Of a stretch of 38,548 nt of DNA, positions 1 through 9,016 are shown one piece after another. Positions within the stretch are counted from its first letter, which is position 1. Each line of letters opens with the position of its first letter. The DNA is from Burkholderiales bacterium (GTDB taxonomy: Bacteria; Pseudomonadota; Gammaproteobacteria; Burkholderiales; WYBJ01), in NCBI GenBank assembly GCA_020848435.1, contig JADLAC010000068.1, positions 1 through 38,548 of the forward strand. Direction: 5' to 3'. The notes under the pieces were generated by a model that ran no database searches, was not told the origin of the DNA, and was given only the letters and a program-made list of their open reading frames with translations. The position numbers were made by a program, and so were the translations under genes.

Positions 1-489
1 GTCGATGATGCGCCCGGTCAGGTTTTCCTCCGCCTTGATGTCGCGTTCCAGCTTGAGATGCTCCGTCGGGTGCAGCGGCGTGAGGTTCTCGAACAGGATC
101 TTGTGCTTGGCGTTCTCCGGGGGCTCGGAGTTGACCTTGTCCACCTTGACCAGGGCGAAGTAGCGCTCGCCGTCCTTGGGGGTGCGAATTTCGCCCTCGA
201 TGGTGTCGCCGGTGTGCAAGTTGAAGCGCCGGATCTGCGAGGGACTCACATAGATGTCGTCCGTGCCGGCGAGGTAGGAGGTGTCGGGGGAGCGCAGGAA
301 GCCGAATCCGTCGGGCAGGACTTCGAGCGTGCCGCCGCCGTGAATGGTCTCGCCCTTGCGCGCGTGGTTCTTCAGCAGCGCGAAAATGAGATCCTGCTTG
401 CGCATGCGATTGGCGCCGTCGATCTCGTTTTTCACGGCCATCTCCACGAGTTCGCCCACGTGGAGGTTCTTCAACTCGGACAAATGCAT
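1..489 (-). CDS. rho: Transcription termination factor Rho, N-terminal part (cut by window edge)
   Basis: Rho is the hexameric RNA-dependent ATPase that ends transcription at Rho-dependent sites. Only the first 163 codons are present, and the reading frame runs open off the left edge. The translation begins MHLSELKNLHVGELVEMA, the usual Rho N-terminal helical domain. A cold-shock-type primary RNA-binding domain follows at about residues 55-120, with GFGFLRSP, DDIYVSPSQIRRF and GEIRTPKDGERYFAL. The Walker ATPase half lies outside the window. It lies 148 bases downstream of trxA on the same strand, the common trxA-rho arrangement. No clear Shine-Dalgarno precedes the ATG, but the N-terminus matches the family start. 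Confidence 0.96.
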   Translation of the reverse strand, partial: MHLSELKNLHVGELVEMAVKNEIDGANRMRKQDLIFALLKNHARKGETIHGGGTLEVLPDGFGFLRSPDTSYLAGTDDIYVSPSQIRRFNLHTGDTIEGEIRTPKDGERYFALVKVDKVNSEPPENAKHKILFENLTPLHPTEHLKLERDIKAEENLTGRIID

Positions 490-637
490 AGACGGGAGCC
501 TGGGATCGTCCCCGCGACAGACGAGGATTCGGATTGAGCTTCTGGGACAGCGGGAGTTTCGTCAGGAAGCACGAAGGACCGCACGCGGTGCTCGGCGGGG
601 GGAGGCTTCCGACTTGTTTCGGGAAAGACTAGCCGGT

Positions 638-964
638 TCAGATATTACTGTCAATGAACGCCGTGAGCTGCGACTTGGATACCGCGCCTACCTTGGTGGC
701 TTCGACGTTGCCGTTCTTGAACAGGAGCAGCGTCGGGATGCCGCGGATGCCGTACTTCGGCGGCGTGGCCTGGTTGTGATCGACGTTGACCTTGGCCACC
801 TTGAGGCGGCCGGAATACTCCTTGGCGACTTCGTCCAAGGTGGGGGCGATCATCTTGCACGGACCGCACCATTCCGCCCAGAAATCCACCAATACCGGTG
901 TCCCGGACTTGAGCACCTCGGTTTCGAAAGTGTCATCGCTGACGTGAAGGATGTGTTCGCTCAT
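638..964 (-). CDS. trxA: Thioredoxin 1
   Basis: Thioredoxin is a cytosolic dithiol-disulfide oxidoreductase that reduces partners such as ribonucleotide reductase, PAPS reductase and MsrA. The protein has 108 residues, the standard length. It carries the redox motif WCGPC (W32, C33, C36) and the cis-proline loop RGIPT opposite the active site. It is transcribed toward rho. The 303 bases on its 5' side separate it from the divergent fdxA. An MsrA is encoded later in this window, but it carries an export signal and would not use this cytosolic thioredoxin directly. Confidence 0.97.
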   Translation of the reverse strand: MSEHILHVSDDTFETEVLKSGTPVLVDFWAEWCGPCKMIAPTLDEVAKEYSGRLKVAKVNVDHNQATPPKYGIRGIPTLLLFKNGNVEATKVGAVSKSQLTAFIDSNI

Positions 965-1267
965 GGGAGAACTAAGGGAATCCTGAGGATGAAGACGGGG
1001 AGGCCGCCGCGGTTTGTTGACCGTCTCGGCGCGAGCGGCAAGCTATGCTACCGAAATTCGTAGCGAGTGGGAAGAAACAGACTCGCCGACGACGCTGATC
1101 GCAGCTGGTGCCACCGGCGCATTGGGCCGGCGGGGCGCGCGAGGCGCGCGTTACGGCCGCGCGCCAGGGCGGCCGGGAATTTGTCCCGGCTCGCTCCGGG
1201 CGCGCCTCGGAGCGCTCGACGACATCTGTTAGAATCCCTGAAATTTCCTGCAATTCAGAGCCTTTAC
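965..1267. other. Divergent promoter region between trxA and fdxA
   Basis: This 303-base gap separates divergent genes and must hold both promoters. On the plus strand a possible -10 element, TTAGAAT, lies at about 1229-1235, some 33 bases before the fdxA start. No convincing -35 partner is visible. The left part is strongly GC-rich with CG-rich inverted stretches around 1130-1215. No gene or operator was recognised. Confidence 0.4.
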
Positions 1268-1597
1268 ATGACTTACGTCGTTACCGAATCGTGCATCAAG
1301 TGCAAATATACCGACTGCGTGGACGTCTGCCCGGTCGACTGCTTTCGGGAAGGGCCCAACTTCCTGGTGATCGATCCGGATGAATGCATCGATTGCACCT
1401 TGTGCGTCGCGGAGTGCCCGGTCGAAGCCATCTTCGCCGAAGACGATGTGCCCGAGAATCAGCGTGCGTTCATCCAGGTCAATGCTGATCTCGCGAAGCA
1501 ATGGCCGGCCATCATCGAGAAGAAGGATGCCCCCGCCGACGCCGATGAGTGGGCCAAGGTCAAGGACAAGCGAGACTTGCTCGACCGCGGCGAGTAG
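1268..1597 (+). CDS. fdxA: 7Fe-type ferredoxin FdxA
   Basis: This is a small soluble electron carrier with one 3Fe-4S and one 4Fe-4S cluster. The 109-residue protein starts MTYVVTESCIKCKYTDC. The first cluster region has C9, C12, C17, C21 and C25, ending CPVDCF. The second has C40, C43, C46 and C50 in the pattern C-x2-C-x2-C-x3-CP. The long C-terminal extension rich in acidic residues is typical of proteobacterial FdxA. I chose the ATG at 1268 because the frame is open further upstream but that extension has no family-like sequence. Its redox partner cannot be deduced from the neighbours. Confidence 0.93.
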   Translation: MTYVVTESCIKCKYTDCVDVCPVDCFREGPNFLVIDPDECIDCTLCVAECPVEAIFAEDDVPENQRAFIQVNADLAKQWPAIIEKKDAPADADEWAKVKDKRDLLDRGE

Positions 1598-1622
1598 CCG
1601 GCCGGGCCACGACGTCCGGCCG
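1598..1622 (+). terminator. GC-rich hairpin after fdxA, weak terminator candidate
   Basis: CGGCCGG (1599-1605) can pair with CCGGCCG (1616-1622) across a 10-base loop directly after the fdxA stop. No T-run follows, so intrinsic termination is doubtful. It may only separate fdxA from the next gene at the RNA level. Confidence 0.25.
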
Positions 1623-1657
1623 CGATCGCGCCCCCGGTTCCAGCGCCTTCAATTCTC

Positions 1658-4393
1658 ATGCCCGAGTCCTCGCGCCTGAGGACGCTCGGCCTGCCGCCCT
1701 CGCAGCTCGTCGCGGGCGCGTGCCGCTACATCGCGCAACACCACGCCGCGCAGGGACGCGACCTCACCCGGTTGACGCTCCTCATACCGCATTTACAGGC
1801 CGGAGCTGCGGTCGCTCGCGCCTTGCGCGCGGCCACCGGCGCCGAGGTGCTGTTGTTGCCGCGCATCACGACGCTCGCGAGCTGGGCGCAGGACATCCCG
1901 GTCGAGGCGTCCGTCATGTCGGGCGCGGCACGCGAGGCGATGCTCCATCAGGTGCTCTCGCAACGGGGCTGGTTCGCCCAGGCGGACCTGTGGGCGATCG
2001 CGGGAGAGCTCAATGGGCTGCTCGACGAGCTGACACGCTGGCGCGTCGGGATGCCGGATTCGATCGCCGACTTTCAGCGCCGCATCGAGGCCGCCTATCG
2101 TGCGCGCGCCGGCGCTTCGTTCGCCTTCGAAGCGAAGCTCGTGTACGAATTGTGGCATGCGGCGACGCGAAGCGCCGGCAGCCTCGATGTCGAGGGGGCC
2201 TATCGACTGCGGCTCGGCAAGCTCGCCGGCGCGCTACGCGATCCGCTCTATGCCATCGGGTTAGGGCGACTCACGCCCGCCGAAAACGAATTCTTCGAGC
2301 GCTGCGCCGCGCGTATCGAGGTTACTTGCTTCGTCGCGGAAAGCGAGCCGTCGGCCCACAGCTGCGCCGCGGAACGCGCTCTCGCTCTCGCTTGGCCCGC
2401 GCTGCTCACGCGCACGCTGCATGAACGCGCGGCGGAGCTGAGGCAAGCCGATCGATCGAGCGCGTTACGCGCGCGGTTGCGCCTTTTCGGTGCCCACGGC
2501 GTCGAACAAGAAGCGCAAGCCGTCGATCTCGCGATCCGCGAGTGGCTGGTACAGGGTCGTCAGCGGATCGCGGCCGTCGTGTTCGATCGATTGACGGCGC
2601 GGCGCGCTAGAGCGCTGCTCGAGCGCGCGCAGGTCCTGGTTCGCGACGAGGCTGGATGGGCACTGTCGACCACCAGTGCCGCCACGGTGCTGAGCCGCCT
2701 GTTCGATGCCCTTGGCAACGACTGCTACCACCGCGATCTGCTCGACCTGCTCAAGTCTCCGTTCGCTTTGGCTGACTGGCCGCGGGCTGCTCGGCAGCAG
2801 GCCGTGTGGCGATTGGAGCGGCGGATACGCGAGGCGAGCGTCCGCTGCGGACTGGAGCGCTACCTGCGCCTCGCCGAGAAGACGGGCGACGCCGAGCTCA
2901 AGCAACTGCTCGTTCGCGTGCAGCGCGCCGGCCGCATGCTGGCCCTCGACCGCCGTAAGTCGCTTCCTGCTTGGCTCGAAGCGGTCGAGCACAGCGCGCG
3001 CGCGCTTGGCGTGCACGCGGGGCTCGAACACGATGCCGCGGGAGCGCAGCTTCTGGAGTTGATGCGCAGCTTGGGCAGCGAATTGGCGGGCGCCAGCTAC
3101 GCGGTGAGCTTCGGGGAGTTCCGGCGCTGGTGGTCGCGGCGCCTGGAAGCGGCCACCTTCCGCGACGCGGCGATCGATAGCCCGGTGATTTTCACCTCCT
3201 TGCCCGCGGCTCGCCTGCGCGCGTTCGATGCGGTGCTGGTGATCGGGGCCGATGCAGCGCATCTGCCTGGCCCCGCGAGCGCCGAGATGTTCTTCAACCA
3301 GTCGGTGCGCCGGGAGCTTGGCTTGCCCGGCCGGGCCGAGCGCGTTCGCGCGCTGGAGGAGGACTTGCTCGGGCTGATCGCGAATGCCGGCGAAGTGCTC
3401 GTCACCTGGCAGCGGACCCGCGACGGTGAACCCAACCTTCTTTCGCCGCTGTTCGAGCGCTTGCACGCTTTGCATCAGCTCGCATGGCAGGACTCGCTCA
3501 TCGATACGCACCTGCCGGCGTTGCTGGCTGCGCAAGCGGCGGGGCGCGCCGCGGATGCAAGTGCGCTGCAGAGCACGCCGCCCGCGCCGCGCGTGCCGGC
3601 GGCCGCCGTCCCCGATGCGGTGTCGGCGAGCGGCTACAACGCGCTCATGGCGTGTCCGTACCAGTTCTTCGCCCGCTACGTGCTGGGGCTGCGCGCGCTC
3701 GAAGATGTGCAGGAAGCTCTCGACAAGGCGGGCTATGGCAGCCGCATCCACGAGGCGCTGTACCGATTCCATGCGACTCATCCGCGCGTGTCGGATAGGG
3801 ATAGTGCGAGTGCGCAAGCCGAGCTCGATGGCTTGTCGCAGGCCGTCTTTGCCGACCTGATCGCGGACAATTACGTCGCGAGCGCCTGGTTGGCACGCTG
3901 GCAAGCCGTCATTCCGGGCTATCTCCAATGGCAGCGCGAACGCGAAGCGCAGGGCTGGCGCTTTCATGCGGGCGAGCTGGAACGCGCCATCACCATCGCC
4001 ACGCCCGCCGGCCGCACGCTGCGGCTACACGGGCGCATCGATCGCGTCGACATGCATGCGGACGGCGCCGTCGCTGTCGTGGACTACAAGACGCAGGCGC
4101 GCACCAAGCTCAGGGGCAAGCTGCGCATCGACGGCGAGGACGTGCAATTGCCGCTGTATGCGCTGCTTTGGGGCGGCCCGATAGCGGCGGCGCTGTTTCT
4201 CGGTCTCGACGCTCCAGTGGATGGAGTCGCATGCGAGGGCGACATCGACGCACTCGCCCGCGCGGTGGCAGAACGCCTCGGGCAACTGTTCGATCGCATT
4301 CATGAAGACGCGTCGCTGCCGGCACACGGCGTGGAGGCGGTCTGCCGCCACTGCGACGTATCCGGTTTGTGCCGGCGGAAGTATTGGGCATGA
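1658..4393 (+). CDS. AddB-like PD-(D/E)XK nuclease with iron-sulfur cysteines (TIGR03623-type)
   Basis: This 911-residue protein resembles the 'probable DNA repair protein' family of beta- and gammaproteobacteria, which is related to AddB. The N-terminal two thirds are an inactivated helicase-like fold with no Walker A motif seen. The C-terminal nuclease shows LHGRIDRVDMHADGAVAVVD and then D809-Y810-K811, followed by VQLPLYALLWG. Four cysteines fit the AddB-type 4Fe-4S staple: C666 in MACPYQFFARY, and C896, C899 and C905 near the C-terminus. The stop codon overlaps the start of the helicase gene (ATGA), so the two are almost certainly translated together as subunits of one double-strand-break processing enzyme. 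The start codon at 1658 lacks a clear ribosome site. Confidence 0.85.
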   Translation: MPESSRLRTLGLPPSQLVAGACRYIAQHHAAQGRDLTRLTLLIPHLQAGAAVARALRAATGAEVLLLPRITTLASWAQDIPVEASVMSGAAREAMLHQVLSQRGWFAQADLWAIAGELNGLLDELTRWRVGMPDSIADFQRRIEAAYRARAGASFAFEAKLVYELWHAATRSAGSLDVEGAYRLRLGKLAGALRDPLYAIGLGRLTPAENEFFERCAARIEVTCFVAESEPSAHSCAAERALALAWPALLTRTLHERAAELRQADRSSALRARLRLFGAHGVEQEAQAVDLAIREWLVQGRQRIAAVVFDRLTARRARALLERAQVLVRDEAGWALSTTSAATVLSRLFDALGNDCYHRDLLDLLKSPFALADWPRAARQQAVWRLERRIREASVRCGLERYLRLAEKTGDAELKQLLVRVQRAGRMLALDRRKSLPAWLEAVEHSARALGVHAGLEHDAAGAQLLELMRSLGSELAGASYAVSFGEFRRWWSRRLEAATFRDAAIDSPVIFTSLPAARLRAFDAVLVIGADAAHLPGPASAEMFFNQSVRRELGLPGRAERVRALEEDLLGLIANAGEVLVTWQRTRDGEPNLLSPLFERLHALHQLAWQDSLIDTHLPALLAAQAAGRAADASALQSTPPAPRVPAAAVPDAVSASGYNALMACPYQFFARYVLGLRALEDVQEALDKAGYGSRIHEALYRFHATHPRVSDRDSASAQAELDGLSQAVFADLIADNYVASAWLARWQAVIPGYLQWQREREAQGWRFHAGELERAITIATPAGRTLRLHGRIDRVDMHADGAVAVVDYKTQARTKLRGKLRIDGEDVQLPLYALLWGGPIAAALFLGLDAPVDGVACEGDIDALARAVAERLGQLFDRIHEDASLPAHGVEAVCRHCDVSGLCRRKYWA

Positions 4394-7300
4394 ACGAGCG
4401 CGCGATGCATGCGCTGGCCGCGCACGCGCTCGATCCGGCGCGCAGCGTCGTGGTCGAAGCCTGTGCCGGCAGCGGCAAGACCTGGCTGCTCGTGTCGCGG
4501 ATCGTGCGCCTGCTGCTCGCGGGCGTGGCCGCGGGCGAAATCCTGGCGATCACGTTCACCCGCCATGGCGCGCAGGAGATGGCGCAGAGGCTGCGCGAAT
4601 GGCTCGAGCTGCTCGCCACCGCCGACGCGGCGAGCGTGCGCGAGTTCCTGCGTGTGCGTGCGCTCGCGCCGGATGAAATCGAGGCTGCGATCGAGCGGGG
4701 GCGCGGTTTGCACGAGGACGTGCTGCGCGCCCAGCCCGGCATCACGATCACGACCTTTCATAGCTGGTATCTGCAGGTGCTGCGCAGTGCGCCCCTGGAT
4801 GGCGGCGCGCTGGGTGATGTCGCGCTCACCGAGCAGACGTCCGTGCTGCTGGAGGAGGCATGGGAGCTATTCGCCGCCGCGTGCCAGCGCGACCCGAACG
4901 TTGCGGCTACCCGCGCGCTCGATGCGTTGTTTCGCGATTGCGGCCTGCACAACGCCCGCTCGTTGCTGACCCGGTTCGTGCAGCATCGCGCCGACTGGTG
5001 GGCGTACGCGGGGTCCGGCGCCGGCGCGGTCGAGCGGATGCTGGCGAGCCAGCGCGCGGGCTTGTCGGTCGCGCCCGAGACGGACATGCTGGCTGCGCTT
5101 TTCGGCGACGCTGCATGCACTGCGGATCTGCGCGAGTACGCCGTCTGCCTGGCGAAGGGATCGCCGAGCGACCAGGAACACGGGCAAGCGCTCGACGCGG
5201 CATTGAGCGCAGCCACGCACGCGCTTGCCTGGGAGCAGGTGTGGCGCGTGTTTTTCACGGACAAGGGGCAACCGCGCAAGCTCAAGCGAACCGGGGTGCA
5301 AGTGTCACGCCTGGGCGTCGCGGGCCAGGCGCGATTCATGGCGCTGCACGAGCGATTGACCGAGCGCCTGCTCGCCGCCCGCGGCGCGCTCGCCGAGCAG
5401 GCGAGCTACCGGGCCAATGCCGCCGGCTTGACGGCCGGCGCTGCCCTGCTCGCGCACTACCAGCGCCTGAAAAGCGATCGGCAGGTGATCGACTTCGCCG
5501 ATGTCGAATGGCTCGCCTTCGATCTGCTCTCGCGCAGCGACCAGGCGCTCAGCGTGCAATACAAGCTCGACAGCCGCTTCCGCCATATCCTGCTCGACGA
5601 GTTTCAGGACACCAATCCACTGCAATGGCTCGCCCTCAAAGCCTGGTTCGATGCCGCGACCCAGGCCGATGCGAGGCCGCATGTCTTCCTCGTGGGCGAC
5701 CCCAAGCAGGCCATTTATCGCTTCCGTCGTGCCGAGGCGCGCTTGTTCGACGAAGCGCGCAACTGGCTGCACGCGCGGCACGACGCGACGCTGCTGTCGC
5801 AGAACGTCTCGCGGCGTTGCGCGCAGCCGATACTCGATATCGTGAACCGGCTGTTCGGCGCCGAGGACCGGTTCGTTCCCTTCGCGGCGCACGCGGCGCA
5901 CGATCCGGGACTGCCGGGCCGCGTGGAGGTGCTCGCGCTTGCGAAGCGTGCCGCGCAAGCGCCGGTTCCACGACCAGGTCCAAGCGGCATGCCGCTGCGC
6001 GATCCGCTCGTCATGCCTTTCGCCGAAACATCGGACTTGCGCCGCGAGGAGGAAGCGGCGCTGCTGGTGCAGCGCTTGCGGGAGATCGTCCCAGGCTGGG
6101 TTCTCGCCGGCGAGACGGACAGCGCAGCGCGATCCGCGCGCTATTCGGATGTCATGCTGCTGGTGCGGCGGCGGACCCATTTGCAGACTTACGAACGCGC
6201 GCTGCGCCACGCCGGGATACCGTTCACGACCGCGCGCCAAGGCGGGCTGCTCGATACCCTGGAAGCGAACGACCTGATGGCGTTGCTCGAATTCCTGGTC
6301 TCGCCGTTCGATGATCTGAAGCTCGCGCACGCACTGCGCAGCCCGATATTCGCCGTGACCGACGACGACTTGATCGCGATCGCGCGCGCGCCGGGCCGTT
6401 GCTGGTGGGAGCGACTGCAAACGATGGTGGCCGCAGCTCCGGCACCGGCTCTCGAACGTGCGCGGTCGCTGCTTGCGCGCTGGCTGGAGCAGGCCGACCG
6501 GCTGCCGGTGCACGATCAGCTCGATCGCATCTACTGCGACGGCGATATTGCCGCGCGCTACGATGCCGCGGTACCCCCGGCGATGCGCGCGGCGGTGGCG
6601 GCCAATCTGCAAGCGTTCATCGCGCGCGCGTTGGCCGTCGACGCCGGTCGTTTTCCCAGCTTGCCGCGTTTCATCGACGAGCTGCGCGAGCTGCGCGAAG
6701 CGCCCGTGGCAGAGGCGCCCGACGAGGGCCGAGTCGATCTCGCCGGCGATGCCGTGCGCATCCTCACGGTGCATGGCGCCAAGGGCCTGGAGGCGCCGAT
6801 CGTCTGGTTGCTCGACAGCGCCGCGGCCCGCAACCCGCGCCAGGGCTTCGACGTGCTGGTCGATTGGCCGCCCGCGGCCGCGGCGCCGGCGAGCTTCTCT
6901 CTATGGACGCGGCCGCATGCCCTGAGCACGCTCCAGCGCCGGCAGCTCGACGAAGAAGCGCTGCACGACCAGCGCGAGGACCTGAACCTGCTCTATGTCG
7001 CCATGACCCGCGCCCGCCAAGTCTTGATCGTGAGCGGTTGCGAGAGCCGCGACCACGCGTCGTCGTGGTACGCGCGCGTGCGCGGCGCGGTCGCCCTGGC
7101 GCAGGGGCACGCCGATTCGGATCCTGGCGCGGCGCTGGTCTACGGCGCCGATCTCGCGGCGCGCCATGCGAGCGTATCCGTCGCAGGCCGCCTGATTTCG
7201 CCGCCAAGCTGCACGCCGTCCCTGCCTGCGAGTGTGCCGACCGGGCAGCGGCGCGCGGCGCTCGCCGGCTCGGGCCAACGCTACGGCACGGCATTTCACG

Positions 7301-7728
7301 CAGTCATGGAGCAGCTATGCGCGAATGCCGATTCGAGCGTCGAGACGCTCGCCCGGCGCGCGGATGTATCGCCGGAGGAGGTGCGCATCCTGGCCGCGCA
7401 GGCGCGGCGCATGATGGCTCGCCCGGCGCTTGCCCGGTACTTCGATACCGCCGCGTATCGCCGCGCCTTCAACGAATTGCCGGTGATCGGTGCAAGCGGC
7501 GAGCTGCGCCGGCTCGATCGCGTGGTGGAATTCGACGACGAAATCTGGGTGCTCGACTACAAGACCGGCCGGGCGGAGGACATCGCCGACAGCGCCCTGG
7601 AGGCGCAATATCGCCAGCAGCTTGTCGACTACTGCGCCCTGGTGCGGCAAGCGTTCGCGGGTAAACGCGTCCGCGGTGCCCTGTTGTTTACCGATGGCGG
7701 GTATTACGAAGTCGAGACGCCGCCGTGA
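4390..7728 (+). CDS. AddA-like UvrD-family helicase-nuclease
   Basis: This is a 1112-residue ATP-dependent helicase with a C-terminal exonuclease domain, likely processing DNA double-strand ends for recombination. Motifs in order are Walker A GSGKT (G27-T31), Walker B LLDEFQDTNPLQW (D403, E404), VGDPKQAIYRFRRAE, TVHGAKGLEAPIVWL and LNLLYVAMTRAR. The nuclease motif is VLDYKTGR (D1056, K1058) followed by QYRQQLVDYC. I chose ATG 4390, which overlaps the upstream stop as ATGA and has GGAAG eight to nine bases before it. A GTG at 4369 would add seven residues. The pairing with the AddB-like gene suggests an AddAB-like complex rather than RecBCD. Confidence 0.9.
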   Translation: MNERAMHALAAHALDPARSVVVEACAGSGKTWLLVSRIVRLLLAGVAAGEILAITFTRHGAQEMAQRLREWLELLATADAASVREFLRVRALAPDEIEAAIERGRGLHEDVLRAQPGITITTFHSWYLQVLRSAPLDGGALGDVALTEQTSVLLEEAWELFAAACQRDPNVAATRALDALFRDCGLHNARSLLTRFVQHRADWWAYAGSGAGAVERMLASQRAGLSVAPETDMLAALFGDAACTADLREYAVCLAKGSPSDQEHGQALDAALSAATHALAWEQVWRVFFTDKGQPRKLKRTGVQVSRLGVAGQARFMALHERLTERLLAARGALAEQASYRANAAGLTAGAALLAHYQRLKSDRQVIDFADVEWLAFDLLSRSDQALSVQYKLDSRFRHILLDEFQDTNPLQWLALKAWFDAATQADARPHVFLVGDPKQAIYRFRRAEARLFDEARNWLHARHDATLLSQNVSRRCAQPILDIVNRLFGAEDRFVPFAAHAAHDPGLPGRVEVLALAKRAAQAPVPRPGPSGMPLRDPLVMPFAETSDLRREEEAALLVQRLREIVPGWVLAGETDSAARSARYSDVMLLVRRRTHLQTYERALRHAGIPFTTARQGGLLDTLEANDLMALLEFLVSPFDDLKLAHALRSPIFAVTDDDLIAIARAPGRCWWERLQTMVAAAPAPALERARSLLARWLEQADRLPVHDQLDRIYCDGDIAARYDAAVPPAMRAAVAANLQAFIARALAVDAGRFPSLPRFIDELRELREAPVAEAPDEGRVDLAGDAVRILTVHGAKGLEAPIVWLLDSAAARNPRQGFDVLVDWPPAAAAPASFSLWTRPHALSTLQRRQLDEEALHDQREDLNLLYVAMTRARQVLIVSGCESRDHASSWYARVRGAVALAQGHADSDPGAALVYGADLAARHASVSVAGRLISPPSCTPSLPASVPTGQRRAALAGSGQRYGTAFHAVMEQLCANADSSVETLARRADVSPEEVRILAAQARRMMARPALARYFDTAAYRRAFNELPVIGASGELRRLDRVVEFDDEIWVLDYKTGRAEDIADSALEAQYRQQLVDYCALVRQAFAGKRVRGALLFTDGGYYEVETPP

Positions 7729-8016
7729 GCCTCGACCGAGGCGGCCAGTCGTTGCGCGCGGTCGTCCGGCTTCGTCGAGGAAGGCTACGGCGGCGCCGTC
7801 ACCTGGTCGCCTCGCGCATTTCCGTGGGGCGATCGGCATGCCTGCCTATCGTCCCCGCCGCGGTGGTTCGACTGGCGCAGGTTCCCGGACAGAGAATGCT
7901 CGGGCATTTGCGTACGGCGATGCGCTCGGCGCACGTAACGGGTGCATTCGAGCCCATTTGCGGGTAACGTACGAGCCGTTTCGCCATAGTTCACTGATCC
8001 GATGCAGGAGAGAGCA
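7729..8016. other. Intergenic region before the Bug receptor
   Basis: This 288-base gap holds no supported gene. The last 15 bases carry the AGGAGAGAG ribosome site for the receptor. A/T-richer sequence around 7955-7995 probably contains its promoter, but no hexamer pair with normal spacing is evident. Confidence 0.35.
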
Positions 8017-8994
8017 ATGTCTTCGCTGTCTGTACCCAGATCGTCATTGTGCCGTGCCGCATTGGCCGCCGCGGCGTTCGCGGCCCTGCCCGCCGCCGCT
8101 CAGCAGTATCCGGCCAAGGTGGTGCGCGTCATCGTCCCGTTCGCGCCCGGCGGCGGCAGCGACATCAGCGCGCGCCGCTTTTCGGCCAAGCTGACGCAAG
8201 TCCTCGGCCAGCAGTTCGTCGTCGACAATCGCGGCGGCGCAGCCGGCCTGATCGGGATGGAGCTGACGGCGAAAGCGCCGCCCGATGGCTACACGATCAT
8301 GATCATGTCGGGGAGCTTCTCGGCGACCTCGGCGACGCACAAGCCCGCCTTCGATCCGATAAATAGCATCGTCGCGGTGGCCGAGTTCGGCATCACCCCC
8401 TTCGTGCTGACGGTGCACCCGGTCATTCCCGCGAAATCGATCAAGGAGCTGGTCGCGCTGGGACGCGCGAAGCCCGGCGACCTGACCTACGCCAATACCG
8501 GTATCGGCGGCATGACGCACCTCGCCACCGAGTATTTCAACACCGTCGCCAAGATCAAGATGGTCGGCGTACCGTACAAGAGCACGGGCGCCGGCATGGC
8601 GGATATCCTCTCCGGCCAGGTCCCGATCATCGTGGGCAGCCTGCTGCCCGTCGTACCGCATCTGAAATCGAACAAGCTGCGGGCGCTCGGGGTGACCACC
8701 CTCAAGCGCTGGTATTCGCTGCCCGAGGTGCCGGCCATCGCGGAAACCTTTCCCGGATTCGATGTCGTGCTCTGGTTCGGCGCCATGACGCCGCGCGGCA
8801 CGCCGCAGCCGATCATCGAGCGCTTGAACGGCGCGCTGAACGACATCCTCAAGATGGACGACGTGAAGACCAGTCTCGATCACGAAGGGATGCAGGCCAC
8901 CGGCGGCTCGCCCGCGGCGTTCGGCAAACGCATCCGCGACGACTACGAGCGCTGGGTGAAGCTGGTGAAGGAAGCGAACATCGTCATCAAGTAA
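8017..8994 (+). CDS. Bug-family periplasmic solute-binding protein (tripartite tricarboxylate type)
   Basis: This 325-residue receptor binds a small carboxylate or similar acid in the periplasm. It begins with a Sec signal peptide, with basic n-region residues before a hydrophobic run and an ALPAAAQQ-type cleavage site. The mature protein opens with YPAKVVRVIVPFAPGGGSD, the hallmark of Bug proteins, then VDNRGGAAGLIGM, and later VPYKSTGAGMADILSGQV. I start it at ATG 8017 because AGGAGAGAG lies just upstream; ATG 8002 would overlap that site. No TctA/TctB membrane partners are present, as is common for orphan Bug receptors. The next gene, 22 bases on, is a dehydrogenase that may act on the imported ligand. 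Confidence 0.93.
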   Translation: MSSLSVPRSSLCRAALAAAAFAALPAAAQQYPAKVVRVIVPFAPGGGSDISARRFSAKLTQVLGQQFVVDNRGGAAGLIGMELTAKAPPDGYTIMIMSGSFSATSATHKPAFDPINSIVAVAEFGITPFVLTVHPVIPAKSIKELVALGRAKPGDLTYANTGIGGMTHLATEYFNTVAKIKMVGVPYKSTGAGMADILSGQVPIIVGSLLPVVPHLKSNKLRALGVTTLKRWYSLPEVPAIAETFPGFDVVLWFGAMTPRGTPQPIIERLNGALNDILKMDDVKTSLDHEGMQATGGSPAAFGKRIRDDYERWVKLVKEANIVIK

Positions 8995-9016
8995 TGCGAG
9001 CCCCGGAGCCCGGCCG

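Noticed and set aside
2465..3967. A 500-codon open frame on the minus strand opposite the AddB-like gene
   Set aside because: Arginine-, alanine- and histidine-rich translation with no domain, fully antisense to a well-supported gene; typical of GC-rich DNA.
5305..6774. A 489-codon open frame on the minus strand opposite the AddA-like gene
   Set aside because: Antisense shadow of the helicase with no recognisable motifs and no ribosome site.
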